From NCBI RefSeq assembly GCF_016909575.1, contig NZ_JAFBGA010000028.1:1-45087 (forward strand): a stretch of DNA of 45,087 bases, given 5' to 3'. Within the stretch, counting starts at the first letter, position 1, and the number at the start of each line of letters is the position of its first letter. Positions 38,501 to 45,087 of the stretch are shown here, in pieces. This DNA is from Streptomyces sp. HB132. Its GTDB lineage: Bacteria; Actinomycetota; Actinomycetes; Streptomycetales; Streptomycetaceae. The notes under the pieces were generated by a model that was not told the origin of the DNA, ran no database searches, and saw nothing but the letters and a program-made list of their open reading frames with translations. The position numbers were made by a program, and so were the translations under genes.

Positions 38501-41500
38501 CGCGGTGTCGTCGTTCGGGGTCAGCGGCACGAACGCGCACGTGATTCTTGAACAGGCTCCGGTGATCGAGGCGACGGAGAACGCCGCGGGCGCGGTGGTG
38601 CCGGTGGTGCCGTGGGTGGTGTCGGCGAAGACGGCCGAGGCTCTCGTGGCACAGGCGGAACGGTTGTCGGCGTTCGCTGCGGACCGGGCTCCCGTGGACG
38701 TCGGGTTCTCGCTGGTCACGTCGCGTGCGCTGCTGGAGCACCGCCAGGTGGTCATCGGCGACGTGACGGTCCGGGGCAGGGCATCGGCGGGGCGTTCGGC
38801 GGTGTTGTTCTCGGGTCAGGGTGCGCAGCGCTCGGGTATGGGGCGTGAGCTGTACGCGTCCTATCCGGTGTTCGCGGATGCGTTCGATGCGGTGTGTGCG
38901 GAGCTGGACCGGCACTTGGACCGGCCGGTGCGGGATGTGGTGTTCGGGGGTGGTGAGCTGCTGGATCAGACGCAGTTCACGCAGGCCGGGCTGTTCGCGC
39001 TCGAAGTGGCTTTGTTCCGTCTGGTGTCGGCGTGGGGTGTGAAGCCGGACTATCTGCTGGGTCATTCGATCGGTGAGTTGTCGGCCGCGCATGTGGCCGG
39101 GGTGCTGTCGCTGGAGGACGCGGCGAAGCTGGTGGCGGCGCGCGGTCGTCTGATGCAGGCGTTGCCGGCCGGTGGGGCGATGGTGTCGCTCCAGGCGTCA
39201 GAGGACGAGGTCCTCCCGCTGCTCGGCGAGGCGGTCTCGATCGCCGCACTCAACGGCCCCCGATCGACGGTGATTTCCGGTGACGAGGACGCTGTTCTCG
39301 CGATCGCCGCGCACTTCGAGGCGCAGGACCGAAAGGCGAAGCGCCTCCGCGTCAGTCACGCGTTCCACTCGCCGCGTATGGACGCCATGCTGGAACAGTT
39401 CCGCACGGTCGCGGAGGGCCTCACCTTCCACCGGCCCGGGATCGGCATCGTTTCCAACGTGTCCGGGCGGGTCGTCTCGGGCGACGAGATCTGCTCGGCG
39501 GACTATTGGGTGCGTCACGTCCGCGAGGCCGTGCGTTTCCTCGACGGAATGCGCACCCTGCGGGAACAAGGCGTCACCGTCTCCCTGGAGTTGGGCCCGG
39601 ACGGTGTGTTGTCCGCGATGGGCCAGGACTGCGTCGAGGACTCGGTGTTCGTCCCGGTTTTGCGCAAGGAGCGCGACGAGGCGACGACCCTTGTCACCGC
39701 GCTTGCCGAACTCCACGTACGTGGATCGGCCGTCGACTGGGCGGCGTACTTCGCCGGCACCGGCGCCCGCCGCATCGACCTGCCGACCTACGCCTTCCAG
39801 CACGAGCGGTACTGGCCGAGCGCGCCGCCCGCCCCGGTCGGCGGGCCTGTCGGCACGCGGAATCCGATCGACGCCGAGTTCTGGGACGTCGTCGCGCGCG
39901 GTGACGTCGACACCCTGGCCAGGACGCTGGACGTCGGGGAGCCCGGTACGCCGTCCCTCGCGAGCATGATGCCGGCCCTGTCCCAGTGGCACCGCAATCG
40001 CAGCGAAAGCCTGTCGGTCGGATCCTGGCGCTACCGCGTGACCTGGAAGCCCATGGGCGACGCGGCCGAGTCCGTGCTCGCCGGGGTCTGGGTGCTCGCG
40101 GTCCCCGCAGGGATCGCCGATGAGCCGGTCGTCGCGGACTGCGTGGCCTCTCTGAGCGGCCACGGGGCAAGCGTCGTGGTGCTGCCCGTGGACGGTGGAC
40201 CGGACGACGTCACCACGATCGGCGACCGGCTGCGGGCGACCATCGACGACCACGGAAGCCTCTCGGGCGTCCTGTCGCTGCTGTCCTTCGACGAGCGGCC
40301 CCATCCCGTGCACAGCATGCTGCCGTCCGGTTCGTTCGCCGTTCTGTCCCTTCTGCGGGCGATGACCTGGCTGGAGCTGGAGGCGCCGTTGTGGTGCGCC
40401 ACCCGGAGCGCCGTGTCCGTCCGGCGGTCGGACGTCCTCGCCCGGCCGGTCCAGGCACAGACCTGGGGCCTGGGGCGGGTGGCCTCCCTGGAACACCCCA
40501 AGGTGTGGGGCGGGCTCGTCGACCTGCCGGAAGAGGTCGACGCCCGCGCACTGACGCGGTTGGTGGGCGTCCTCGCGGGCACGGAGGGCGAGGACCAGCT
40601 GGCGATACGTGGCACAGGCGTGCTCGCCCGACGTGTGCTGCCCGCGCCACCGGACGAAGCGGCCCCCGTACGGTCCTGGAAGCCGTCCGGCACCGCACTC
40701 GTCACCGGCGGAACGGGGGCGCTGGGCGGGCACGTCGCGCGCTGGCTGGCTGCGGACGGAGTCGAGCACCTCGTCCTCATGAGCCGCAGCGGTGACAAGG
40801 CCGCCGGGGTCACCGATCTGGTGGTCGAACTGGAGAAGCTGGGCAGCAGGGTCACCGTCGCCGCGTGCGACGTGACCGACCGGGCCGCCGTGGCCGCTCT
40901 GCTGGAGCGGCTCTCCTCCGCCGGGGACACGGTGCGGACCGTCGTGCACGCGGCAGGGGTCGGCAGGCTCGCCCCGCTGGCGGTGACGGACGACGACGTG
41001 TTCGCGGACATCGCCGCCGCCAAGGTCGCCGGAGCCCGGCACCTCGACGAACTGATCGACCACGAGAACCTCGACGCGGTCGTCTACTTCTCGTCGGTCT
41101 CGGCCGTCTGGGGCGTAGGGGACCACGGCGCCTATGCGGCGGCCAACGCATACGCCGACGCGCTGGCCGAACAACGTCGTGCCGAGGGCGTGCCTGCCCT
41201 GTCCGTCGCCTGGGGGCCGTGGGCCGGTGGCGGAATGGTGAGTGAGGACGCCAAGGTCCTCCTCGACCGGCAGGGCGTACGTCTCATCCAGCCCGTGTCG
41301 GGCATGGCCGCGCTCCGGCAGGCCCTCGAACACGACGACACCACCGTGGTGGTCGCCGACGTCGACTGGGAACGCTTCGCGCCGATCTTCACCATGGCGC
41401 GTCCCCGGCCCCTGATAGCCGACATCCCGCAGGTGGCAGCCGTCCTCGGAGAGGTGGCGGCGGAGCCTGCCGGCGAGACGGACGCGGCCCTGGCCCTGGG

Positions 41501-42008
41501 TGCGGAGCTGATGGTGCTCTCCGAGCCCGACCGGGCGCAGCTCCTGCTGGATCTGGTCCGCGACCACGCGGCCACCGTGCTCGGGCACACGACGCCCAAG
41601 GCGGTCGAAGCGGGCCGGGCCTTCAGAGAACTCGGCTTCGATTCGCTGACCGCGGTCGAACTGCGCAACCGGCTCAACACCGCGACGGGGCTGCGCCTTC
41701 CGGCGACGTCCGTCTTCGACCACCCGACCCCGGCCGCGCTCGCTAGCCATCTGCAGGCGGAGATCCTGCAGGACGCGGAAGGCGGTCTGCCGGCGGGCGA
41801 GGAACTGGACCGCCTGGAACAGGCCCTCGCCGCCCGCGCGCACGACGACATCGGCCGGATGCGCGTGGTCATGCGCCTGGAATCCCTGTTGTCCAAGCTC
41901 GACGAGGCGAACGGGCCGGCGGACCGGGACAGCAGCGCTGAGCGCTACGAGTCCGCGACGAACGAGGAGTTGTTCGACCTGATCGACAACGACCTCGGGA
42001 TCTCTTGA
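32508..42008 (+). CDS. Modular type I PKS, two modules (H and I)
   Basis: This bimodular PKS subunit has 3,166 residues. Residues 1-34 (MANEEKFLDYLKRATADL...) form the N-terminal docking coiled coil. Module H has KS Cys near residue 206, AT Ser near 657, KR Tyr near 1355 and ACP Ser near 1526. Module I has KS Cys near 1763, AT Ser near 2187, KR Tyr near 2876 and ACP Ser near 3046. Neither module has DH or ER, so both should leave hydroxyls. The C-terminal ~80 residues form a docking domain ending in NEELFDLIDNDL. The ATG is supported by AAGGAG 9 bases upstream and by alignment with the starts of genes 2 and 4. The AT of module H carries an unusual specificity motif, and the KR of module I carries the A2 fingerprint. 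Confidence 0.97.
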   Translation: MANEEKFLDYLKRATADLRETRRRLRDMEDREREPIAIIGMSCRYPGGVTSPEKLWDLVASGGDGISPFPTNRGWDLDGVFDTDPNRSGTSYVRQGGFLHDAGEFDPGFFGISPREALAMDPQQRLLLEVAWESCERAGIDPTSLKGSRTGVFAGLMYHDYISTLHSLPEGVEGYLGTGNSGSVLSGRVSYTLGLEGPSVTVDTACSSSLVALHFAVQALRSGECTMALAGGVSVMATPGTFVDFSRQRGLSFDGRCKSFAASADGTGWAEGAGVLVVERLSDALRLGHDVLAVVRGSAVNQDGASSGLTAPNGPSQQRVIRQALANARLAPERIDAVEAHGTGTTLGDPIEAQALLATYGQGRPEGRPLWLGSLKSNIGHTQAAAGVAGIIKMVMAMRHGVLPQTLHVDEPTPQVDWESGDVELLTEQREWPETGEPRRVGVSSFGVSGTNAHVIIEQPPVPAAAPEEATAGRSPVVVPWLLSAADGPGALDAQADALACHVDAVGADASGAVDVGYSLATGRAALARRAVVLAEDRDGLLDALNALAAGRPSSGVVRGSAGDGRLAVLFPGQGSQWQGMGRELYETYPAFKDAFDAVCAELDTHLDRPVRDVVFGAGDLLDRTCYTQPGVFAVEVALFRLVSSWGVAPDLLMGHSFGELAAAHVAGVLSLRDAATLVAARGRLTQAMQTGGAMVSIEATEDEVLPLLTDRVSLAALNGPLATVVSGDEDAVLAVAAHFEAEGRRTKRLRGSQAFHSPHTDELLDEYRAVAVGLTFHPAVVAIVSTVTGRLAEPGELADPEYWVRHLRQAVRFHDGTRSLQEQGATTFLELGPGSVLSGMAQECLDGEAHACVPVLRRNRNEPRALLQAVAELHVRGPYVDWSSYFEGTGARRVDLPTYVFQHQEFWPQPMPHLPGGPDALAAQDPAQARFWQAVDGGDPEALAEALGIEDDMRSSLADLLPVLSSWRRRHRDESTVDSWRYRVTWKPLTVASTAGPTGTWLLAVPADLAGDEAVTAVERELAAGGAVVERLLISTDGNDRATVARSLTDALADRGPLAGVVSLLALDEEADRGHPVLPGGLCALLALIQALMDLEEDLPLWCVTRGAMSIGRSEAPTGAVQALTWGLGRVLGLERPERWGGLVDLPADPGTLDARAWARLRGVLAGPVGEDQVALRQGGVFGRRLVRAQGPAASTPWNPHGTALITGGTGALGAHVARHLAREGVEHLVLTGRRGPAAEGAPALHDELVALGARVTIAACDVADLDALTALVDQVREADGRPIGTVVHAAGVTVTAGLAESDPADVADALAAKVAGAANLDSLFGTESDGTLGAFILFASGAGVWGAAGQGAYAAGNAYLDGLAEHRRSRGLPATSVAWGGWAGGGMADSAAEDMLARRGLTGMDPELAVGALVRAVETGETCLAVADIDWSLFAPAFTLARPRPLIGDIPEAAEALRSDAAGAGGIEAGASALLHARLADLPVAERERELLDLVRAEAAAVLGHPSAEAVPADRAFRELGFDSLTAVELRNRLNRATGLDLPTTLVFDHPTPAHITTALLMPLLGGASTEAAASASTQAPVPPGSDDDPIAIVGMSCRYPGGVGSPDDLWDLVADGRDAIADFPSDRGWDLGRLFSEDRERPGTTYWDEGGFVHEATDFDAGFFGISPREALAMDPQQRLLLETSWETFERAGISPTSVRGTRTGVFTGTNGQDYATVLLGSPDAGSGSLATSNAASVVSGRLSYTFGLEGPAVTVDTACSSSLVALHLATQALRAGECSLALAGGVTIMSTPAAFVEFSRQGALASDGRCKSFADAADGTGWGEGVGMLLLERLSDARRNGHEVLAVIRGSAVNQDGASNGLTAPNGPAQQRVIRQALASAGLEPAQVDAVDGHGTGTTLGDPIEAQALLATYGQERPDGRPLLLGSIKSNIGHTQAAAGVAGVIKMVLAMRHGVLPRTLHVDEPTTHVDWSSGAVELLRDSADWPETGEARRAAVSSFGVSGTNAHVILEQAPVIEATENAAGAVVPVVPWVVSAKTAEALVAQAERLSAFAADRAPVDVGFSLVTSRALLEHRQVVIGDVTVRGRASAGRSAVLFSGQGAQRSGMGRELYASYPVFADAFDAVCAELDRHLDRPVRDVVFGGGELLDQTQFTQAGLFALEVALFRLVSAWGVKPDYLLGHSIGELSAAHVAGVLSLEDAAKLVAARGRLMQALPAGGAMVSLQASEDEVLPLLGEAVSIAALNGPRSTVISGDEDAVLAIAAHFEAQDRKAKRLRVSHAFHSPRMDAMLEQFRTVAEGLTFHRPGIGIVSNVSGRVVSGDEICSADYWVRHVREAVRFLDGMRTLREQGVTVSLELGPDGVLSAMGQDCVEDSVFVPVLRKERDEATTLVTALAELHVRGSAVDWAAYFAGTGARRIDLPTYAFQHERYWPSAPPAPVGGPVGTRNPIDAEFWDVVARGDVDTLARTLDVGEPGTPSLASMMPALSQWHRNRSESLSVGSWRYRVTWKPMGDAAESVLAGVWVLAVPAGIADEPVVADCVASLSGHGASVVVLPVDGGPDDVTTIGDRLRATIDDHGSLSGVLSLLSFDERPHPVHSMLPSGSFAVLSLLRAMTWLELEAPLWCATRSAVSVRRSDVLARPVQAQTWGLGRVASLEHPKVWGGLVDLPEEVDARALTRLVGVLAGTEGEDQLAIRGTGVLARRVLPAPPDEAAPVRSWKPSGTALVTGGTGALGGHVARWLAADGVEHLVLMSRSGDKAAGVTDLVVELEKLGSRVTVAACDVTDRAAVAALLERLSSAGDTVRTVVHAAGVGRLAPLAVTDDDVFADIAAAKVAGARHLDELIDHENLDAVVYFSSVSAVWGVGDHGAYAAANAYADALAEQRRAEGVPALSVAWGPWAGGGMVSEDAKVLLDRQGVRLIQPVSGMAALRQALEHDDTTVVVADVDWERFAPIFTMARPRPLIADIPQVAAVLGEVAAEPAGETDAALALGAELMVLSEPDRAQLLLDLVRDHAATVLGHTTPKAVEAGRAFRELGFDSLTAVELRNRLNTATGLRLPATSVFDHPTPAALASHLQAEILQDAEGGLPAGEELDRLEQALAARAHDDIGRMRVVMRLESLLSKLDEANGPADRDSSAERYESATNEELFDLIDNDLGIS
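32610..37230 (+). other. Module H: KS-AT(atypical, QAFH)-KR(A1-type)-ACP
   Basis: The KS has its Cys at 33123-33125 and ends in the 365-bp block shared with module B. The AT (about 34200-35230) begins FPGQGSQWQGMG rather than the FSGQGAQRSGMG seen in the malonyl ATs here. It has GHSFGE with Ser at 34476-34478, and at the specificity site QAFH (34767-34778) instead of HAFH. The catalytic His, last residue of that motif, is kept. Overall it resembles the malonyl clade (YTQPGVFAVEVALFRL), so malonyl remains possible. The KR has TGGTGALG near 36131, GVWGAAGQGAY with the Tyr at 36570-36572 and YAAGN: A1-type and active. The ACP Ser is at 37083-37085. Predicted outcome: a hydroxyl with an uncertain alpha-substituent. 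Confidence 0.92.
33511..33875 (+). repeat. 365-bp perfect repeat, copy 2 (3' part of module H KS)
   Basis: This is the second copy of the block at 3118-3482, 30,393 bp away and in the same orientation and reading frame. Its G/T-ending codons (for example gcg ttg ttg gcg) contrast with the C-ending codons on either side in module H, suggesting this is the recipient copy. Confidence 0.95.
37265..41770 (+). other. Module I: KS-AT(malonyl)-KR(A2-type)-ACP
   Basis: The KS has its Cys at 37794-37796; its first His motif reads DGHGTGT rather than EAHGTGT, with the His intact. The AT has GHSIGE with Ser at 39066-39068 and HAFH at 39357-39368 (malonyl). The KR has TGGTGALG near 40710 and AVWGVGDHGAY with the Tyr at 41133-41135. 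Trp at Tyr-8 plus His at Tyr-3 (41124-41126) is the A2 fingerprint, unlike the Gln found at that site in D, E, F and H. Ser and Asn are present. The ACP Ser is at 41643-41645. Predicted outcome: a beta-hydroxyl. Confidence 0.93.
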
Positions 42009-42056
42009 CGTGGCAAGCATGAATTTTCCTGTACGACTCACGGGAGCGATGGACTG
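42009..42056 (+). promoter_or_regulatory. Short intergenic gap with ribosome binding site of PKS gene 4
   Basis: In the 48-bp gap, GGGAG (42042-42046) lies 10 bases before the ATG at 42057. No hairpin is evident, so gene 4 is probably read from the same transcript as gene 3. Confidence 0.6.
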
Positions 42057-45000
42057 ATGGCGGACGAAGAGAAGCTGCGCGAGTACCTGACCAAGGTGGT
42101 CGGCGAGCTCCAGCAGACTCGCCAGCGACTTCGCCATGTCGAGTCGGGCGAAGCGGACCCCATCGCGATCGTCGCGATGAGCTGCCGCTACCCGGGCGAT
42201 GTGCGCTCCCCGGAGCAGCTGTGGGACCTGGTGGCCTCCGGAGGCGACGCCATCGCGGGGTTCCCCGCGGACCGCGGATGGGACCTCGAGAAGCTGTACG
42301 ACCCGGACCCCGAACTCGCGCACCCTGGTACCTCGTACGCGAACGAGGGCGGATTCCTCTACGACGCCGCGGACTTCGACCCGGGCCTCTTCGGGATCTC
42401 GCCGCGTGAGGCGCTGGCGATGGACCCGCAGCAGCGTCTGCTGCTGGAGACGTCGTGGGAGGCGTTCGAGCGTGCCGGCATCGACCCGCTCTCCGTGCGC
42501 GGCAGCCGCACGGGCGTATTCATCGGCGCCTCCACCCAGGGATACGGCATCGGCATGGCCGCGTCACCCGGCTCGGACGGGCACGCGCTGACGGGCGACG
42601 TCACCTCGGTGCTGTCCGGCCGGGTCTCGTACACCCTCGGGCTCGAGGGCCCGGCAGTGACCGTGGACACGGCGTGCTCGTCGTCGCTCGTCGCCATGCA
42701 CTGGGCGATCCAGGCGCTGCGATCCGGCGAGTGCACGCAGGCGCTGGCCGGCGGCGTCACCGTCATGTCCAACCCCGGTGTCTTCGTCGAGTTCTCCCGG
42801 CAGCGAGGCCTGGCGGCCAACGGCCGGTGCAAGGCGTTCGCCGAGGCGGCGGACGGCACCGGCTGGGGCGAGGGCGTGGGCATGCTGCTGCTGGAGCGGC
42901 TGTCGGACGCGCAGCGCAACGGCCATCGGGTCCTGGCTGTGGTGCGGGGTTCGGCGGTGAACCAGGACGGTGCGTCGAACGGTCTGACGGCGCCGAACGG
43001 TCCCGCGCAGCAGCGCGTGATCAGCCAGGCGCTGGCCGGCGCCAGACTGTCGCCCACCCAGGTGGACGTCGTGGAGGGCCACGGTACGGGCACCCGGCTG
43101 GGTGACCCGATCGAGGCGCAGGCACTGCTGGCGACGTACGGGCAGGAGCGGCCGGAGGGCCGTCCCCTGCTGCTGGGCTCCATCAAGTCGAACATCGGCC
43201 ACACACAGTCCGCTGCGGGTGTGGCCGGGGTCATCAAGATGGTGATGGCGATGCGGCACGGGGTTGTGCCGCGGACGCTGCATGTGGACGAGCCGTCGTC
43301 GCAGGTGGACTGGTCGGCCGGCTCGGTGGAGTTGCTGACGGAGTCGGTGGCGTGGCCGGAGACGGGTGAGGCGCGACGTGCCGCGGTGTCGTCGTTCGGG
43401 ATCAGTGGCACGAACGCGCACGTGGTCCTGGAACAGGCGCAGCAGACCGAAACCGCCGTGGGAACGGCGGCCGGTGTCGTGTTGCCGGTGGTGCCGTGGG
43501 TCGTGTCGGCGAAGTCCGAGGCGGGACTTTCGGCGCAGGTGGAGCGGTTGTCGGCGTTCGCCGTGGATCGGGATCCGGTGGACGTCGGGTTCTCCCTGGC
43601 GACGACGCGTGCGGCGCTGGAGCACCGTGCGGTGCTGATCGGCGACCGGACCGTGCGCGGTGAGGTGGTCGAGGGCCGGTCGGCGGTGCTGTTCTCGGGT
43701 CAGGGTGCGCAGCGCTCGGGTATGGGTCGCGAGTTGTACGCGTCCTATCCGGTGTTCGCGGATGCGTTCGATGCGGTGTGTGCGGAGCTGGACCGTCATC
43801 TGGACCGGCCGCTCCGCGAGGTGGTGTTCGAGGGTGGTGAGCTGCTGGATCAGACGCAGTTCACGCAGGCCGGGCTGTTCGCGCTCGAAGTCGCCCTGTT
43901 CCGTCTGGTGTCCGCGTGGGGCGTGAAGCCGGATTACCTGCTGGGGCACTCCATCGGTGAGCTGTCGGCAGCGCACGTGGCGGGGGTGCTCTCACTCCAG
44001 GACGCGGCGAAGCTGGTCGCGGCGCGCGGCCGTCTGATGCAGGCGTTGCCGGCCGGTGGGGCGATGGTGTCGCTCCAGGCGTCGGAGGACGAAGTCCTGC
44101 CGCTGCTGACCGACGAGGTTTCGATCGCCGCGCTCAACGGGCCGTCCGCGACGGTGGTTTCGGGTGACGAGGATGCTGTCCTGGCGATCGCCGCGCACTT
44201 CGAGGCGGAAGGCCGCAAGACCAAGCGGCTCCGCGTCAGCCACGCGTTCCACTCGCCGCGTATGGACGCCATGCTGGAGGAGTTCCGCGCGGTCGCAGAA
44301 ACACTGACCTTCCACGCCCCGCAGGCCGCCATCGTCTCCAACGTGTCCGGCCGTGTCGTGTCGGACGACGAGATCTGCTCGGCGGACTACTGGGTGCGCC
44401 ATGTCCGCGGGGCGGTGCGCTTCCTCGATGGGATGCGGGCTCTCCGGGACCAGGACGTGACCACTTACCTGGAGCTGGGTCCGGACGGGGTGCTGTCCGC
44501 GATGGGGCAGGACTGCGTCGAGGAGTCGGCGTTCGTACCGGTTCTGCGCAAGGACCGCGAAGAGGCGCTGACACTCGTAGGGGCACTGGCCGAGGCACAC
44601 GTGCGTGGTGTGCGCATTGCGTGGGACGCGTACTTCGCGCCTTCCGGTGCCGTCCAGGTGGAGCTGCCGACCTACGCCTTCCAGCACGAGCGCTACTGGC
44701 CGGACACTGCCCCGAGCGCTCTCGTGACCGAGGAGAGCTCCGGCTCTACCTCGGACCGCCACTTCTGGGATGCCGTCGAGAGAGGTGACCTCGATGCGCT
44801 GGCCCGGACGCTGGAATCCGCCGATATCGGGTCTCTTCGCGAGGTCATGCCTGTTCTCTCGTCCTGGCGTCGCCAGTCGCGCGAACTCTCCACCGTGGAT
44901 TCCTGGCGTTATCGGGTGGTGTGGAAGTCGGTCGGGGGTGTGGTGTCGGAGTCGCTTACGGGCGGTTGGCTGGTGGTGTGTGCTGCGGGTGGTGTGGATG

Positions 45001-45087
45001 GTCCGGTGGTGGCGGGTCTGGTGGCTCGTGGTGCGGGGTTGTTGGTGGTGGATGGTGTTGTTGATGGTGGGGTGTTGGGGGAGCGGT
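42057..45087 (+). CDS. Modular type I PKS, module J onward, 3'-partial
   Basis: This PKS subunit is open to the right edge with 1,010 full codons visible. It starts MADEEKLREYLTKVVGELQQ, a docking coiled coil homologous to the starts of genes 2 and 3, which supports the ATG. KS follows with its active Cys near residue 207 and AT with Ser near 632. The sequence then passes directly from the AT linker into the beginning of a KR structural subdomain (SSWRRQSRELSTVDSWRYRV near 44860-44920), with no DH between them. The number of further modules, and whether a thioesterase ends this protein, cannot be seen. The last ~160 bases switch sharply to G/T-ending codons. Confidence 0.95.
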   Translation, partial: MADEEKLREYLTKVVGELQQTRQRLRHVESGEADPIAIVAMSCRYPGDVRSPEQLWDLVASGGDAIAGFPADRGWDLEKLYDPDPELAHPGTSYANEGGFLYDAADFDPGLFGISPREALAMDPQQRLLLETSWEAFERAGIDPLSVRGSRTGVFIGASTQGYGIGMAASPGSDGHALTGDVTSVLSGRVSYTLGLEGPAVTVDTACSSSLVAMHWAIQALRSGECTQALAGGVTVMSNPGVFVEFSRQRGLAANGRCKAFAEAADGTGWGEGVGMLLLERLSDAQRNGHRVLAVVRGSAVNQDGASNGLTAPNGPAQQRVISQALAGARLSPTQVDVVEGHGTGTRLGDPIEAQALLATYGQERPEGRPLLLGSIKSNIGHTQSAAGVAGVIKMVMAMRHGVVPRTLHVDEPSSQVDWSAGSVELLTESVAWPETGEARRAAVSSFGISGTNAHVVLEQAQQTETAVGTAAGVVLPVVPWVVSAKSEAGLSAQVERLSAFAVDRDPVDVGFSLATTRAALEHRAVLIGDRTVRGEVVEGRSAVLFSGQGAQRSGMGRELYASYPVFADAFDAVCAELDRHLDRPLREVVFEGGELLDQTQFTQAGLFALEVALFRLVSAWGVKPDYLLGHSIGELSAAHVAGVLSLQDAAKLVAARGRLMQALPAGGAMVSLQASEDEVLPLLTDEVSIAALNGPSATVVSGDEDAVLAIAAHFEAEGRKTKRLRVSHAFHSPRMDAMLEEFRAVAETLTFHAPQAAIVSNVSGRVVSDDEICSADYWVRHVRGAVRFLDGMRALRDQDVTTYLELGPDGVLSAMGQDCVEESAFVPVLRKDREEALTLVGALAEAHVRGVRIAWDAYFAPSGAVQVELPTYAFQHERYWPDTAPSALVTEESSGSTSDRHFWDAVERGDLDALARTLESADIGSLREVMPVLSSWRRQSRELSTVDSWRYRVVWKSVGGVVSESLTGGWLVVCAAGGVDGPVVAGLVARGAGLLVVDGVVDGGVLGER
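42150..45087 (+). other. Module J (partial): KS-AT(malonyl)-KR (N-terminal part)
   Basis: The KS opens AIVAMSCRYPGD (VAM where all the others have VGM), has its Cys at 42675-42677 in DTACSSSLVAMHW, EGHGTGT and NIGHTQ. The AT has FSGQGAQRSGMG, GHSIGE with Ser at 43950-43952 and HAFH at 44241-44252, predicting malonyl-CoA. The KR is cut before its NADPH motif, so its type and activity are unknown. No DH lies between AT and KR. Confidence 0.9.

Noticed and set aside
44990..45087. Possible G-quadruplex from repeated G runs
   Set aside because: G runs of three or more are separated by long loops and the sequence is a coding KR segment; the pattern is better explained by codon composition.

Overview
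This window is the interior of a very large modular type I polyketide synthase (PKS) locus from a high-GC actinomycete, most likely a Streptomyces. The evidence is the high G+C content, the G/C-biased third codon positions, and canonical cis-AT PKS modules with actinobacterial class 1 docking helices. All coding sequence is on the + strand. The window cuts the cluster at both ends. It contains no loading module, thioesterase, regulator, transporter or tailoring gene, so the product class and name cannot be fixed from here.

Layout: four PKS genes lie head to tail. Gene 1 (3-21872, 5' end missing) carries the tail of module A (DH-KR-ACP) and then modules B (KS-AT-DH-KR-ACP), C (KS-AT-DH-KR-ACP), D (KS-AT-KR-ACP) and E (KS-AT-KR-ACP), ending in a C-terminal docking domain. 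A 444-bp gap follows, holding a strong stem-loop and an AT-richer promoter-like stretch. Gene 2 (22317-32450) carries F (KS-AT-KR-ACP) and G (KS-AT-DH-KR-ACP). After a 57-bp gap, gene 3 (32508-42008) carries H and I (both KS-AT-KR-ACP). After a 48-bp gap, gene 4 (42057 to the window end, 3' end missing) begins module J (KS-AT-start of KR). Module letters are local labels.

How it should work (inference, assuming the genes act in DNA order): AT fingerprints predict malonyl units in B, D, E, G, I and J, methylmalonyl units in C and F, and an atypical AT in H. Modules A, B, C and G have DH plus a B-type KR and should give trans double bonds. D, F, H and I have A-type KRs without DH and should leave hydroxyls. 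The KR of E has lost its NADPH motif and two catalytic positions, so it should leave a ketone. The predicted segment is a triene ending in an alpha-methyl, then hydroxyl, ketone, hydroxyl with adjacent methyl, alkene, hydroxyl (unit H, side chain uncertain), hydroxyl. No ER domain was found. Matching docking helices at each gene junction (1 to 2, 2 to 3, 3 to 4) support collinear transfer.

The most informative signals beyond plain annotation are the dead KR of module E, the altered specificity motif of the module H AT, a 365-bp perfectly identical block shared by modules B and H 30 kb apart, and a mosaic of G/T-ending-codon blocks that coincides with the repeated segments. The last two point to recent gene conversion or recombination between modules.
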